52,832 nt of DNA from Bugula neritina (Eukaryota; Bryozoa; Gymnolaemata; Cheilostomatida; Bugulidae): contig CAXIUT010000177.1 in assembly GCA_964035545.1 (NCBI GenBank), forward strand, positions 1-52,832, in the 5' to 3' direction. Positions 1 through 11,374 of this stretch are shown here, piece by piece (the stretch's first letter is position 1; every line of letters begins with the position of its first letter). A model generated the notes under the pieces. That model was not told the origin of the DNA, made no database searches, and saw nothing but the letters and a program-made list of their open reading frames with translations. Both the position numbers and the translations under genes were made by a program.

Positions 1-105
1 CCCAACCCCAACCCCAACCCCAACCCCAACCCCAACCCCAACCCCAACCCCAACCCCAACCCCAACCCCAACCCCAACCCCAACCCCAACCCCAACCCCA
101 ACCCC
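1..105. repeat. Left telomere, (CCCCAA)n
   Basis: Perfect CCCCAA hexamers from the first base to 105, followed by unique AT-rich sequence. This is the C-rich strand at a chromosome's left end. GGGGTT telomeres are known in oligohymenophorean ciliates such as Tetrahymena. With the matching G-rich right end it shows that the window is a whole macronuclear chromosome. Confidence 0.97.
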
Positions 106-309
106 TATTTTCATATAAAATATGAAAAGAATATTAATTTTAAAATTAAAATATGATATTATGAATGTTTCAATAAAATAAATCTTGTCATAACAATCAA
201 AGAAGTCAATTTATTAAAGTAATTTGAATATTATATTCAAGACTAGGGTATTTTGTTTGGATAAAGTAAATAATTAAAAATAATTATCACTTATTAATTT
301 TATTAGTAA
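106..309. other. Subtelomeric non-coding spacer
   Basis: About 200 bp of AT-rich DNA between the telomere and the first start codon. I see no ORF or subtelomeric repeat. It must hold the promoter of the kinase that starts at 310, so the subtelomere is extremely short. Confidence 0.6.
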
Positions 310-1558
310 ATGATTCAAACATTTTCTAACTAGCCTTCAAGAACTAGAGCAAGTTCAGCTCTTGCTTTTCTTGACTTTAATCGTCCTTAAAAAGGTTCTC
401 AGTATCGTTTTAAACCTTCTCCTAACCATTTCCATCGACCCAAAGCAATTTCAGTTTCAACTGATAAAGTGCCTAACATTAACATACCTAAAATCAACAA
501 TAATCAAAATTATGAAGGTAAAAATCGTCCAAAACTATCTTTTTCAACAAAAAATCCTTAAAATAATAAGTTAAATACTTCAAGAAAGTCAAATTTTATC
601 ATGGCATCTAAAGTAAAATCAAAATGTGGACTTCAAAAAGAAGATATATTTCTAGATAAACCATCTAAAACGTTAGTTAGCTAGTAGATGAAGTAGCAAG
701 ATTTTACAAAAATAAAAAAATTAGGTAAAGGTAAATTTGGAACAGTTTGGTTAGTAATGTACATCTATATTAATGCAGCCATCGTAAAACACATCTAATT
801 TGTGCATTAAAGATAATACAGAAGTCAATAGTTAGATAATAAAAGATATCGCATCAAGTGGCGAGAGAGATCAGGATTCATAATAGTTTAAAACATGAAA
901 ATATAATCGATTTTTATGGATATTTTTCTGATAGAGATTATTTTTATTTGGTAACTGAATATGCTGTTGACGCTCATATTTATAATCAGTTGAAAACGAA
1001 AGGAAGGTTAGAGTAAGAATAAGTTAAAAATTATACCAAACAGACTGCATAAGGATTGCAATATATTCATAATAAAGGGTATATACATCGAGATATCAAA
1101 CCTTAAAATTTGCTTTTACAATTCGTATTGATATATTTATAAAGAATACGATCAAGATATGTGATTTCGGATGGGCTACTGATTGCTATTACGATATCAT
1201 GAGAACTTCGCATTGTGGAACTCCTTTATACTATTCACCATAAATTGTAAAAAATGATCCACATAATGTCAAGTTAGATGTATGGTCTTTGGGTCTTATA
1301 GCTTATGAAATGATAGTCGGAAGGGTTCCTTTTAAAGTTTGGAGCTAATTTGATCTACATATTATACTTTAGCAGGAAGTCAATGTACCATACTATATTG
1401 ATGCTTCAAAGGAGTTGAAAGATTTTGTATCGAAGTGTTTGATTAAAGATCAAAATCAAAGAGTTAGTTTAAGATAAATTAGATTTCATTAATTTTTTTA
1501 TAGTTTAAAAGAAGGATGGAATATTTCGTTATATTAAGAGGTTAATTCTCTGTTCTGA
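310..1558 (+). CDS. Aurora-like Ser/Thr protein kinase (2 mini-introns)
   Basis: Predicted protein of about 402 aa, read with UAR=Glu and ending in TGA. The first ~130 residues are basic, low-complexity and Ser/Asn-rich; the kinase domain fills the rest. Visible motifs in order: GKGKFGTVW (P-loop), CALKII (VAIK lysine), VAREIRIHNSLKHENI (helix C), HRDIKPENLL (catalytic loop), CDFGWA (DFG plus the W typical of Aurora), GTPLYYSPE (APE), DVWSLGLIAYEM. Conserved glutamates of KPEN and APE are encoded by TAA (1104-1106, 1241-1243). Two 20-nt introns, 759-778 and 1125-1144, must be removed to keep frame. Aurora kinases act in mitosis and in cilium disassembly; that role here is inferred from family. 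Confidence 0.88.
759..778 (+). other. 20-nt intron 1 of Aurora-like kinase
   Basis: GTACAT...TGCAG. Removal joins L-V-I to H-R-K-T-H and restores the kinase N-lobe frame; without it the frame is lost before helix C. Confidence 0.85.
1125..1144 (+). other. 20-nt intron 2 of Aurora-like kinase
   Basis: GTATTG...TAAAG, lying between KPENLLLQF and NTIKICDFGW. Removal keeps the catalytic loop and DFG motif in one frame. Confidence 0.88.
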
Positions 1559-1632
1559 TTAAAAGATTTTCAAGATAAAAATTAAATATTTGATATTTAT
1601 GTAAATATGATTAAGTTAATTAATAGATTGTT

Positions 1633-3892
1633 TCAAATCAGATCAGCTGTTTAAACTTTCTTCTTGGCTTGTGTAGGTTGAGGCTGAGTTGTTTTTGGTA
1701 CTGTAGGTTTATTAGTTTGAGGTTTAATTCCTCCAAAAAGACTATCTGCCATCTTTTGTTTAGCTTTATCTCCAGGAGCAATAAATTTCTTCTTTTATTT
1801 TTATTTAGTTGGAGATAATTCAACTGTCATAACTGGAGGTTTGACTTCTCTAGTTTAATATGTAGTATTTACGAATGGTTTTTCTTCTTTCTTTTATTCT
1901 TTTTTCTCTTATTTTCTAGATTTATATAAAAATACACTTTAAGAAATTGTTCAAAGGAAGAAGCAGCTTGTTTATTTGGATATGGCGTGAATCTTAGATC
2001 TTGTTATAAATGTTAACTTGAACTAATCTTTTTATATTATTTTGCTCCATTCATTCTTGCATTTTCTACAAACTTTTGTAGAAAAGGTAAACCATCTTGG
2101 AAACTCATTTGCATTTCTTCTGAATTCGTAAGAGCAACATTATACCTGGCTAATCTTTTTGATTCTAAATTGATATAAATATACATAGTACTCTTTGATA
2201 GAGGAGTAAATCTTCATGTTTACTGTATTTTTATAACAATTGTTTGACTTATGAATGTTTTTTGAATTATTTAGCTGATGCTAGTTTCATCATAGCATCA
2301 ATTGTCCAAGTTTTTGTACTTTGATTTTAATAATCAAATTCCAACCACTTCTTTACATCTTCAAAGAGTTCATTTAATTTTTATTCATTGCTAGCGTAAT
2401 AAGAAGCACCGATTTATCCGACTACCCAACTCACAGCTTTGATAACGAAGTCTGTTGGAACAATTTTATTAATGAGTTATATCATTTTTACGATGATTTC
2501 TTATCCAAATTAATCATGACCATGATAATTTTAAGAAACCAATTTTAAGAAATTATCAAGAACTCCTTCTGATAGATATTAACTACCAAGTTAGAAGAGT
2601 AGTTGCATGGTATCAAGATACCAGTTATGATTCGGTGAGAATCTTTCAACTATTTATGTAATTTTAAGAACAAGATCATTTCTGAAATGATGATCTGTCG
2701 AGGCATGGAGAGTATTAAGCATTTTTGAAACAATGATTTAGACGTTTTATTGGGTGGTCATTTTAAATAGAAGGTCAAGAGTCTATTTCTTAAGAGTCTA
2801 ATCTTTACTTTCAAGACATTATACGATAACTAGCTTATGATCATCAAGTAATTTAGGACTTGATTTGAGAAGTAATCCTAGAGCTTGAATTCCAAGGAAT
2901 TTCATGTTGTTGGTTGATTTGTTTTAGAGATATTTGATAAGAGCTAAAGCTGCATCATTTAATAGTGATTAATTTGGGTACAAATTAGCAATAGTTCTTA
3001 CACATTGGTAGGTAATAGAGATAGCAATGTTGTTATTGGTTTCTTCAGCTCTTCTTAAAACATGTTCTAGAACTGTATAGCAATGTTAAGATGATTTTTG
3101 ATCTCCTTTTCCTAATATCTATAGGATTTTAAGAAGTTTTATTTGAACCCAAGGAGCTGGTATTCGATGATAATCAAATTATTTTGGTAGTTTATTTTCA
3201 ACTACTTGTTTAAGAATTATGACAAAGCTGCCAGTGAGATCTTTGTATTTTCTTGGATTTTATCTAATTTATTCAAGATAGAGGTTGAGAGTAGCAGCCA
3301 TAACGCTAGGTTATCTATCACAGAGACTCTTTTTAATTTTATCTTTGTAATCTGGAATTTAAGTTCCTGTTATTTGTCTGATCTTCTGGAGCACAAGAAC
3401 AGCTTTCTTTCTTACCAAATCAGTTGTATGATTAAGAAGTTTAACTACATGTTAGTTAATTGATTGAGCAATAGTTGTATTCATGATACTACCTAGTGAT
3501 GTCAAACAAATAACAATCTCATGGACATCACCATTGGTGAGATCTTTAAGTATGGTGGCTACTAACATGATAAGGAGGTCTGAGTTGTTGTCAAAAAAGA
3601 GAGAGCAGGTAAGATATCCTATTCTTTTGAGAACGAGATTTTTGTTTTGTGTTAGGTTGATGGCATGAATGTGTGCAAAGGGTGCTGAGTGACCTAACAT
3701 TTAGATATAGAGGGCTCTAATGAGATGTTCTTTGATTTGTTTGGGTGATAAGTTTTTTTCTGAGAGTTTTCCTTTGAGCATGGATAGTTCATTGAGAATA
3801 ATTCTGTCCTATTCTTGTTTGGATTTGGTTTATCCGATTCTTTTGATGAGTTCTTTCAAATCTTTGGAGAGATGAGAAGATGATGTGCTCAT
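1633..3892 (-). CDS. AP4E1: AP-4 complex subunit epsilon (adaptin), 2 mini-introns
   Basis: Predicted ~739 aa large adaptin. Start ATG at 3892 gives an N-terminus like AP-4 epsilon (helical, then IKEHLIRALYIEMLGHSAPF). Diagnostic blocks include GHSAPFAHIHAINL, LKRIGYLTCSLFF, DLTGSFVIILKQVVENKLP, YHRIPAPWVQIKLLKIL and LRRAEETNNNIA, which match epsilon (GHIHA, LLKR-GYLA) better than gamma or alpha. UAR falls on conserved Glu (YI-E-MLG). Two 20-nt introns are at 2165-2184 and 1916-1935. The C-terminus is a short Lys-rich hinge ending QTADLI; the appendage of the animal protein appears absent or reduced. AP-4 sorts cargo at the trans-Golgi. It diverges from the tepsin-like gene with only 12 bp between start codons. 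Confidence 0.88.
1916..1935 (-). other. 20-nt intron in AP-4 epsilon
   Basis: On the minus strand GTATTT...TCTAG. Removal joins EQFLKV to KEEKKE and opens the frame to the stop. Confidence 0.85.
2165..2184 (-). other. 20-nt intron in AP-4 epsilon
   Basis: On the minus strand GTATAT...TTTAG. Removal joins SIKEYY to SKRLARYNVALTN in frame. Confidence 0.85.
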
Positions 3893-3904
3893 TATTTATC
3901 TATT
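3893..3904. promoter_or_regulatory. 12-bp divergent intergenic gap (AP-4 epsilon / adaptor)
   Basis: Only TATTTATCTATT separates the two divergent ATG codons. Core promoters and 5' UTRs must therefore overlap the opposite coding region. A very similar gap (TTATTTATTT) separates the divergent starts at 43996/44007. Confidence 0.6.
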
Positions 3905-6046
3905 ATGTCAGAGCTATTAATTCCAACCATTTAAAAAATCAAATCTAACAAGATATTCAATCAAATTAAAAAATTTGATATTTTTAACTATGATTTGATT
4001 TTTTATCAAGAAGAAAGATATTTGATTAGTATTTATAAATTATAGTAAATGAAGTTGAATTAAGAAAGTAGTTCTACATCAATATATCTGTAACAGATTC
4101 AGAATCATATTGATTTCGGTGATGGTTATCATAAAATTCGTCTTTTTCTTTTCAAGGAATTGTACATGCTTGATGGAAACAATCCAGCTGTAGATGATAA
4201 GCTGTAAATATATTGTAAAATAGTGCTTAAACAATCGTTATAAAGTTGGCTAATTCAATCAATACAAATGTTAATTTCCATCAAAGTTAAAAAATAAAAA
4301 GAACTCTAGAAGTAATAGTTAAAATAAATAGATCATTTCTGATTTTCTTACATATACTGAACCGATAATGACACCTGCTATGCATACTTAATTGTTTATT
4401 TCGTCTTTGATTGCAATAGTTGTGGTAGATATCTTGATATTTAGCCTAAAATAATTACCTTTAATTCATTATTAGATCAGTAATGTAGAAAAATAGCATC
4501 AGGTATCTTAGCTTTTTGGTTTTAAACCTATGGAAGATAATAGAATACTAACTATTAGATGTTTATTGAAGCTTATAAGTATCTGAGATAAAAAAAATTA
4601 GCAATTCCTCCAAATAATATTCGACCTGTACCAAACTATAAAGAAGAAATTCTGGCATAAAAAGGAGATAAAGAAGTATCTAAAGAATAGGTTGTCAATA
4701 AAACAGCTGTTATTCTCTAAGATATTGAGGATTTTACCAATAAAACATAATTTTCACTGAAAGATAGTATAAAAAGTATTGCAACTACATAGTATGTAAG
4801 GTTAATAAAGCATAAATCAAAGGTATTATTTGAATTTACTCAAAAAGGATCAAATATAACTGATAAGTAAAAGAATAAGGTGAAAGATCTTTATAAAAGA
4901 TTAAGAACTGTCCTTAAAGATATTGATAAATATAATCAAAATAAAGTACAATCAAAAGTATCAGTTTCTGAAGAGCAATAATATGTATAAAAGAAAATAA
5001 CTCCTAAGAAAAAATCAAAAGCTATTGAACCTCTTTTATAATAAAAGAAAACATCTCAGAAATAAGTCAAAGAAAAAGCAGCTGAAATAGATTTATTGAA
5101 TATTATTGAACCAGCTCCTGAACCAGTTAATAAACCTCTCATTGAATAAAAAAAGTAAAGCATGAAGAAAGTAGTTTCAGCATAAATGGATTTGTTGGAC
5201 ATGAATTTAGGTATTGAGAAAAAAAATGTCTCAACTCCTGAAAAAATTATAAATATAGAAACAAATTAAAAGAAAATATAATCAAAGAATACTTCTAATT
5301 TAGTAGATTTATTAAATGATGATTTATTTACTTCACCTAAAAAATAAACAAAAAAATAATAAGAGGATTAATTTGTAGACGGAATAATACTTGATAACAA
5401 TGTTAAAACAGTTATTTCTCAATAATAATAAAATAAATCTAGTATTAAAGAACTTTAGAATATTTTTACTCCAAAAAAATAAAAATCAATAGAATAAAGT
5501 GATAAATTTATTAAAAGTAATTCAAATTATAGTCTATAAAATAGTCCTATATTTGACAACGATGATAAAGGAGATAAATATGGCGTTATTCCTCAAAAAG
5601 TGAATGAATGTAATAATTCTTCAGATGAATAATAGGAAATAAAGCCTAAATAAGGAAGTGGTTTTAGTTTTATGGGTTTGTTTGGAAATAAATAAAATAA
5701 TATTGTTCAAGAAGGAGGGCTTTTCTAATAAAACAAACTTTATGATGACCTTCCCAGTACTATGTAAAAACCTGAACCTCAACCTAAAACATAAACTAGT
5801 AAAATACAGGATGCATATAAAGCATTTTCTTTACTTGATGAAGAGAATTTTGTTCCTCTTTAACCTATAAAACCAGCCAAGCCAGTAGACTACAGCAAAT
5901 ATGTCATGCAAGAGCCAACTATATAAGAAGATGAGGATCACCATTTTGAGTCTAAAGAGGAATTTAAAAATTTGGTTTAAGTAAATTTCGATAATAAGTC
6001 ACCGAGTAAGTAGTAAGGTGAACTTCTTTAAAATAATGATGAATGA
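3905..6046 (+). CDS. Tepsin/epsin-like ENTH adaptor candidate
   Basis: About 706 aa after removing a 20-nt intron (4312-4331) and allowing one base error near 4369 (CC in AACCGATAATG); otherwise two in-frame TGAs block it. Residues ~60-145 have ENTH-like helical spacing (YLEQIQNHIDFG...KIRLFLFKELYMLDG). A second helical block follows (ILAFWFETYGREE...FIEAYKYLREK). The rest is a Lys/Glu-rich unstructured tail carrying short peptides: DLLDMNLG and DLLNDDLF (clathrin-box-like), and SGFSFMG plus GLFGNKE near 5653-5690. The last two resemble the S[AV]F[SA]FLN and LFxG[ML] peptides by which tepsin binds AP-4 beta and epsilon ears. Its position beside AP-4 epsilon fits an AP-4 accessory protein; this is inference. 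Confidence 0.6.
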
Positions 6047-6065
6047 TAATTGAGTAGATGATAAA

Positions 6066-7208
6066 TCAATTTTATGTTTATTATAACATAGTGTTTATTT
6101 ATGTTAATTCATTATTAATTGAATTTTTATCCGTTTTTTATGTTATTTCATATCCTTTATCATCTTCTAGTTATGGTTTTTATATTATTTTTTTTGCTCT
6201 AGGTATTCTTTTTTGGGATTTTGCTTTTTCTATTTTTATTCTTTGGTTGTATCTGATTTGCTTTCCGAAAGATGCTTGTCTTTATCTCACATTTTTTTGA
6301 TATTATTTCTGCTTTTAATTGTTTTTCTTTCTTTAAATTTATTCTTAATGTATCTTTTAAAGAAAAGAAGTAACTCTTGATTATTTATGATCTTTTTTAA
6401 CTGGTTCTTCAATATTTGTCAATAAAACTTCTTTGATTTCTTAGTTATTCTAATTAGTTTGATATTGTTTCAAGTAGATATCAGGGAGACTGACTTTGAA
6501 TGAGTGTATTTATTTTATGACTTGGTTTGATGCTCTGTTGAGACGATCTCTTTCTAGAGCTTTTAATTTACGTTGTTCGATTCTTTTTTCAATTTATAGT
6601 TTTTTTTTGAGTTGTTATTATTTTTTAAGTTAATCAAGTTATCTAAATTTTTGAAGTGATTCTTATACATTTTTTTTGAGGACAAGAGTTTATTTTATTT
6701 TTTTATTTTCTATTTATTTTCTTTGTTTATTCATTTTTTCGATAAGTTTGGTTGCTTTTTAATAATTTTAAGTCTATGTTTGTATTTATGTTCTATTTCT
6801 TTTCATCTTTTCAATATGATTACTTTTACTTTTATTTTTCATCTACATATCAACTTATTTAAGCTCATTCATAAGCTTTTATCTTTTAAGTTGTAGTTAT
6901 TTGGCTTATATTTCATTTATATTATTTGTACTTTTTCTTGTAAGTCCTGTTTTGATAGAATGTACTCTTTTATGTTACGTCTTATTACGTTCTACTCTTA
7001 TTTTTTACTGTCTTGACCTTGATAAGTTATTAAGACCTTTGTTTAATGAAGGTAAGTCATCATTTAGATACTTTCTTTTCAAGTCTTGTATACTTTTAGA
7101 AGTAGTAATTTACCTTCCAGTTCTATCAATTAACTTTTTTTCCATGATTTATAGAGTAATAGAGGTTTTTTACTTAATAGCTTTGATGAAGGCACTGAGT
7201 TTAAACAT
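6066..7208 (-). CDS. Coiled-coil protein of unknown function
   Basis: Uninterrupted 380-aa frame from ATG at 7208 to TGA at 6066. From about residue 110 the protein is almost wholly Lys/Glu/Arg/Leu helical sequence (ELQLKREKLMNELKEVDMEM, EKRIEQRKLKALERDRL), predicting long coiled coils. The C-terminal third is less regular and charged. No family recognised. Its 3' end is 19 bp from the convergent adaptor gene. Coiled-coil proteins of this type are common in ciliate cortex and basal bodies, but nothing here proves that. Confidence 0.75.
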
Positions 7209-7285
7209 ATAGATAATAAAATTATATAACAAATGAAAACTATTTACAATAATGAAACATTTTAAATATCAAAATATCTATCTAA

Positions 7286-8617
7286 TCAATTTAAAGATAT
7301 TTTTGTAATATCTTTTAACATGTTTATTTATCCCTATTCCCCTACAATGCTTTCATCAATCTAAATATTCTATGTTTATTTTATACACTAGAGATCGTAT
7401 GATAGAGGACTTGATTACCAATAAAACTTTCTTTAGATTTTGCTTTATCCTTATTCAATGACTCTGTTTGATGTAACTCTTGATTCTATTGGTATTTGAG
7501 TTAAAGCTGTTTCATTAGTCTGTGATTCTTAGGGACTACTATTAGTTTAATTTTGTTAAATAGATGTAGTTGCTTCCTAAGAACTGATGCTACTTTACCT
7601 GATATGACGGTTTGATTAGGTATTATTTTTCCAAATAAAATAATTTTTAACTAGGATTTAATTTTATGGACATCTTTAACTTAATCCATCAATATATTAG
7701 GTTTATTAGTTATTTTAATATAGTTCAGGGTATGATAATGAATCTTCTTGCATGGTTTGATTGATTTAAATTGATTAATTATTTCTCATATTGATAGATT
7801 ATAGCCATCTTTATGAGAGATCACTTTTCATTCTTTTATTCTTATTAAAATATGATAAAGATGTTGATTAATTATTTATTTTTAGTGATATTTATTTATG
7901 TTTTATTTTATTTTTTTATTTTTGTTATGGACATTAACTAATTATTATTTTAGGTTTTTTTATTGTAGTTTATATATCAGTTGTTATTTGATTTTATTTA
8001 TCTTTTATTGATTGATTAAGTTAGTTATTATTTGATTTTTTATCATTGATTTTGACTTGAGAAGCTTCATTACTTTTCTGTATTATCTATATAAATTTTC
8101 CTAAATACTAACTACTTTAATCCAAACTAATTCTACTTTGCTATTTCATGAGTCTAACTTTAGACCAATGTTATTTAGGTGTTTCTATCGTTTAATGCTG
8201 TACTTTACTATTATTTTTAGATATTTGATGTTTATTTGATTTGACTGTTAGTTCAATATGATCGATGATGGCATTCATTTAATGTTTTGATAGGTTTGCT
8301 ATTCCTGTTTTGGGTGGAATAGTGTTAAAAGGTTCAATTAGTATTTCACATTGGCACATTAAATTTATTAATTTTGCATAATTATTTCTGTTTCTTTTCC
8401 ATATTGAGTTCACTATTATTCTGTCTAGTTCCTAGATCCATTTGTTGAGTCGAAGTTTTACTATTTTGGGAAGATGTTGATAGAACTCACTATTAAAAAT
8501 GTCATCTCTTAGTTAAACATACTATATATCGAGGCGGTATGATCGGTTGGTTTGAGTGGTTGGTTGTGGGTCTTGGTCTTTCTTTCTAGGTTGAGGTTTT
8601 TTATCTTTTTAGGGCAT
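7286..8617 (-). CDS. DUF4485 domain protein (CEP112-like N-terminus)
   Basis: Uninterrupted 443-aa frame. Residues ~28-100 (LDIEYVELRDDIF..., LRLNKWIEELD, RNRNNYAKLINLM, ILIEPFNTIPP) match the DUF4485 pattern, in which a conserved KNRN-YAKLL-ML...PF..-P stretch follows a W-I-KL helix. That domain heads centrosomal proteins such as CEP112. The remainder is Asn/Ser/Glu-rich and low complexity, without clear domains. The gene lies tandem to and upstream of the coiled-coil gene on the same strand with a 77-bp gap. A centrosome/basal-body role is inferred from the domain only. Confidence 0.65.
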
Positions 8618-8798
8618 ATATTACTATCTAACGAATTAATAATAATAAAATTAATGTTCATATTGATGAATAATATTGTGGATATTTGTAAATATAAAAA
8701 TATCATCAGCTTTCTTCTCTTGTTTTATCAATACTTTATGCAAATATTAGTAATATAGTTAATACAAAATATGAAAGAAGTAAAATTAAAAATAAAAA

Positions 8799-9314
8799 TC
8801 ACTCACACCATAGTTGTTCTTCTGTTTTTATAATCTAGTTCATTATTTGTTTCATTTAAATTTATTGGATCTTATTAAGTCGTCTATATTCAACACTAGA
8901 AAGCTCTTGAGAATATTGGGTCTTCTAAGTTTTATGTTTTTTCTAAAGCTTCCTGTACTCTTTAAGAAGTTTAGCGAGAGTCTTATTCAATTCTTTTTTA
9001 GTTGGAAACTATTAAGACTTCTTCAGAAGACAAAGTTCAGTAGATTTTTGTTTCATACTCCAAAATAAAGGATTACTGCCATAGTATTCTTCATTTGGAA
9101 CTATTTACTAAATAGCTCCACTTGTAGTGTCAGCTTAGCTTATTCTTTTTGATTTTTTTGAAAGGTCCTCTTTAAGAGGAAGGTTTTTCTTCTTCTGTGA
9201 GTGGGTTTTATGAAGAAGAATAGTAGTGGAATTACTGCTTTTATTTTTCCTTAGACTTTTGTCTTTTGGGACTTGGCTTTTGGAAGTAGGTCTTTTTCTT
9301 TGGGGAGATGTCAT
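8799..9314 (-). CDS. Small basic protein, unknown
   Basis: 171-aa frame from ATG 9314 to TGA 8799. The first ~60 residues are Ser/Lys/Arg-rich (MTSPQRKRPTSKSQ...), the last ~70 form a Lys/Glu amphipathic helix (LNKTLAKLLKEYRKLEKKHK). No family recognised. There are no introns. The 180 bp before the next minus-strand gene are AT-rich and hold no ORF. Confidence 0.6.
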
Positions 9315-9937
9315 TTTTGTTTGTAAAACGATATTATATGAACAATTAAATTTGGCATATTACATATAATAAATCAAATTACTGATAAATAATATCATTG
9401 ATTGTATTGACTTAGAATTAGAGCAACGAAAAGATAATTTGTCATTATTCATTGATAAAAGTTCATATTGTTTTCGATATTTCAAAAGCTTTAAATTTGA
9501 CAAAATATTACTTCTTATTGAAATTTCGTAAAGTGATAAAAAGGAGTAGAATCATTAAAGCAATTAACTATCAAATGTTCAAAATAAAATTCATTTCAAA
9601 AAAGATAAATTATAAAAGAGCATTATTTAAGGTTTATTCTTCCAAAATTATTTTATCGTCAATACTATGATTAATTTCATTTAACTCTAAGATGATATTC
9701 AACTTTTTAAAGTTAATTTTCCTTTAAAAGCTTATATATACTTATGGAAAATGTGATTTTATCTAATCATCAAGATAATTTACTCTTTTAATGGTTTTGG
9801 AAATGAAAAGTAATTGATTTAGAATATTTGCGATCTTCTTATTTGAATAATAATTTAAAAAATACCTAAATTCAAGTTTAGAAAATCAAATGGCAGGTAT
9901 TTCTGACTAACAAAGTATTTTATAATATTTAATTATA
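9315..9937. other. Unassigned stretch with a partial open frame
   Basis: A plus-strand frame is open from about 9340 to 9750 (EQRKDNLSLFIDKSS...FKVNFPLKAYIYLWKM), but it lacks a start codon. Another frame continues it (KVIDLEYLRSSYLNNNLK...IKWQVFLTNKVFYNI) to a TGA overlapping the ATG at 9938. With TGA as the only stop in AT-rich DNA such lengths can arise by chance. It may be a broken gene or an unrecognised one; I cannot assign it. Confidence 0.3.
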
Positions 9938-10468
9938 ATGAAAGAAATCGATGAACTTCGTCGAAGTTTCTTAAAAGTGTCTAGACAACCTTCCTCTACT
10001 TCCAAGAGATATCTACTTTAAGGTTTGAAAGAAAGATTACTTGAACTTCAAAAACCATTAAAAGAAGAAAACATATCAATTAACGAAAAGTCTTAAATAA
10101 CTGATACAAACTGCAGTAATAACACTCAAATAAGTCTAATTTCATCTAAACTATTGAGATAGTTAAAAAGTTAAAACAGAATACTACCTAGCAGTCTAAC
10201 AGGTAATGATTAACTGCTATAAATGTAGGATAGAATAATAGGTAAGCAGAAGATAAAGTTTACAATAAATGAGTAGATATAAAAAAGAGAGTAAGAATAT
10301 TTATAAAAACAAGGAGAAATTGTCCATATGCAAGAGCAAATATATCGGCTGTAAAAATAAATAAGCAAAAAAACATTTAATATTTCTAAATAATCAATTT
10401 AGGAAGAATAGCAGAATGAAGGGACATCACTTTTTGGCTAAAATATATTTTGTTTTTTTCTAGGTTGA
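9938..10468 (+). CDS. Coiled-coil protein, possible C-terminal membrane anchor
   Basis: 176-aa frame beginning MKEIDELRRSFLKV, Ser-rich in the middle, then a charged helical segment (EEIEKREEEYLEKQGEIVHM) before the TGA at 10466. One frame over, immediately downstream of a T7 run (10462 region), is a strongly hydrophobic stretch (LYYLTAILIVVLFAILIVLL) ending at TGA near 10593. One extra T would fuse the two and give a tail-anchored coiled-coil protein, SNARE-like in layout. That extended end would overlap the 3' end of the convergent S49-like gene by ~50 bp. No GT-AG intron explains the shift. Confidence 0.55.
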
Positions 10469-10539
10469 TATTATACTATCTAACTGCTATTCTGATTGTA
10501 GTATTATTTGCTATATTGATTGTACTGTTATTAAATAAA

Positions 10540-11374
10540 TCATTTTTTTTCATTTTTCTTGCCATGTTTGATCCATATGTACATAATTATTGAATATTTG
10601 ATGAATACTTTAATCATGAATAGTATAAGTATAATGGGAGAAGCTACTAATATTTATATTGTTCTTGTATTCATCTTTTATCTAAGTCTTATTTGTTAGA
10701 TTGTGCATTCTGGATAATTTGTTTTGAGGATATTGTAGTAACTTCCAAAGTTATCTACATATCCTTTTTAAAGGGCTTATTATCCAAGAAGCGTGTCTGG
10801 AGCTTAGCTTGGTAGTTATTTTCCTTTGGTTATTTTTCTATGTTAGATTGATTAGTTGTAGATTCTTTGGGCTATTTATGACAGTTTAGAGTTAAAATAC
10901 TTGGCTGTGTTTACTGATGTGTATGAATCCAAAAATGTACCAATGACATTTGGATCTGTTTTGTATGTTGTTTTTTATATTCCTATGTTAGATAGGAATT
11001 GTTCTGTTGAGAAGTGTTTCTCTCCTCTTTATAGTTGAAGAACGGTTGATGGCATTGAGTAGAGTTCATCAGCTTTTGATAATAGATAGTAAGATTCTTT
11101 TATAGAATAAATAGATACATAGGGTGACATTACCATGGCAGAATCCATAGAGTTTAAGAGAGTATTTTTATTTGATTTAATCAATAAATTATGATATTTT
11201 ATCTATCTGCACGGGCATATGATTATTGATTTCGATAACCATACCGAATGCTTTGGCGTTATTGTAGTTTACTTTTTCTAATTTTTTCAATAAATTGACT
11301 GTTCTTTATTGATTTAAGGAATTGTTGATTATTAAGAGAGGTATCGTAGGTTTTTTCCACAATTGAAATATCAT
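10540..11374 (-). CDS. Peptidase S49 (SppA/SohB)-like membrane protein
   Basis: 270 aa after splicing a 22-nt intron (11097-11118). AKAFGMVIEINNHMP...ISEFIDEIKEKYSLKLYGF and SYYLLSKADELYSMPSTV follow the S49 pattern (hydrophobic strand, helix, K-P-hydrophobic strand, then YYIAS-ADEIYA). LGEEALEKGYVDNFGSY is the usual distal S49 motif (G..A...GLVD..G). A C-terminal hydrophobic segment (ILVASPIILILFMIKVFI) should span a membrane. The catalytic Ser position before YY appears to be Leu (VTLESYY), so it may be an inactive homologue. At ~270 aa it is the length of a single S49 domain. Confidence 0.65.
11097..11118 (-). other. 22-nt intron in S49-like gene
   Basis: On the minus strand GTATCT...TAAAAG. 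Splicing creates a TAA (Glu) codon across the junction and joins HGNVTL to SYYLLSKADEL; unspliced, the frame ends at a TGA after IIKS. Confidence 0.75.

Noticed and set aside
310-1558. UAR read as glutamine (Tetrahymena/Paramecium code)
   Set aside because: Would put Gln at the invariant Glu of APE, GEGSFG, QCRERW and others; Glu fits in every case examined.
4320-4370. TGA as a sense codon in the adaptor gene
   Set aside because: Two in-frame TGAs vanish if a canonical 20-nt intron (4312-4331) and one base error are allowed; the long genes elsewhere have no internal TGA.
6058-7212. Plus-strand hydrophobic ORFs
   Set aside because: Antisense shadows of the 380-aa Lys/Glu-rich coiled-coil gene on the minus strand.
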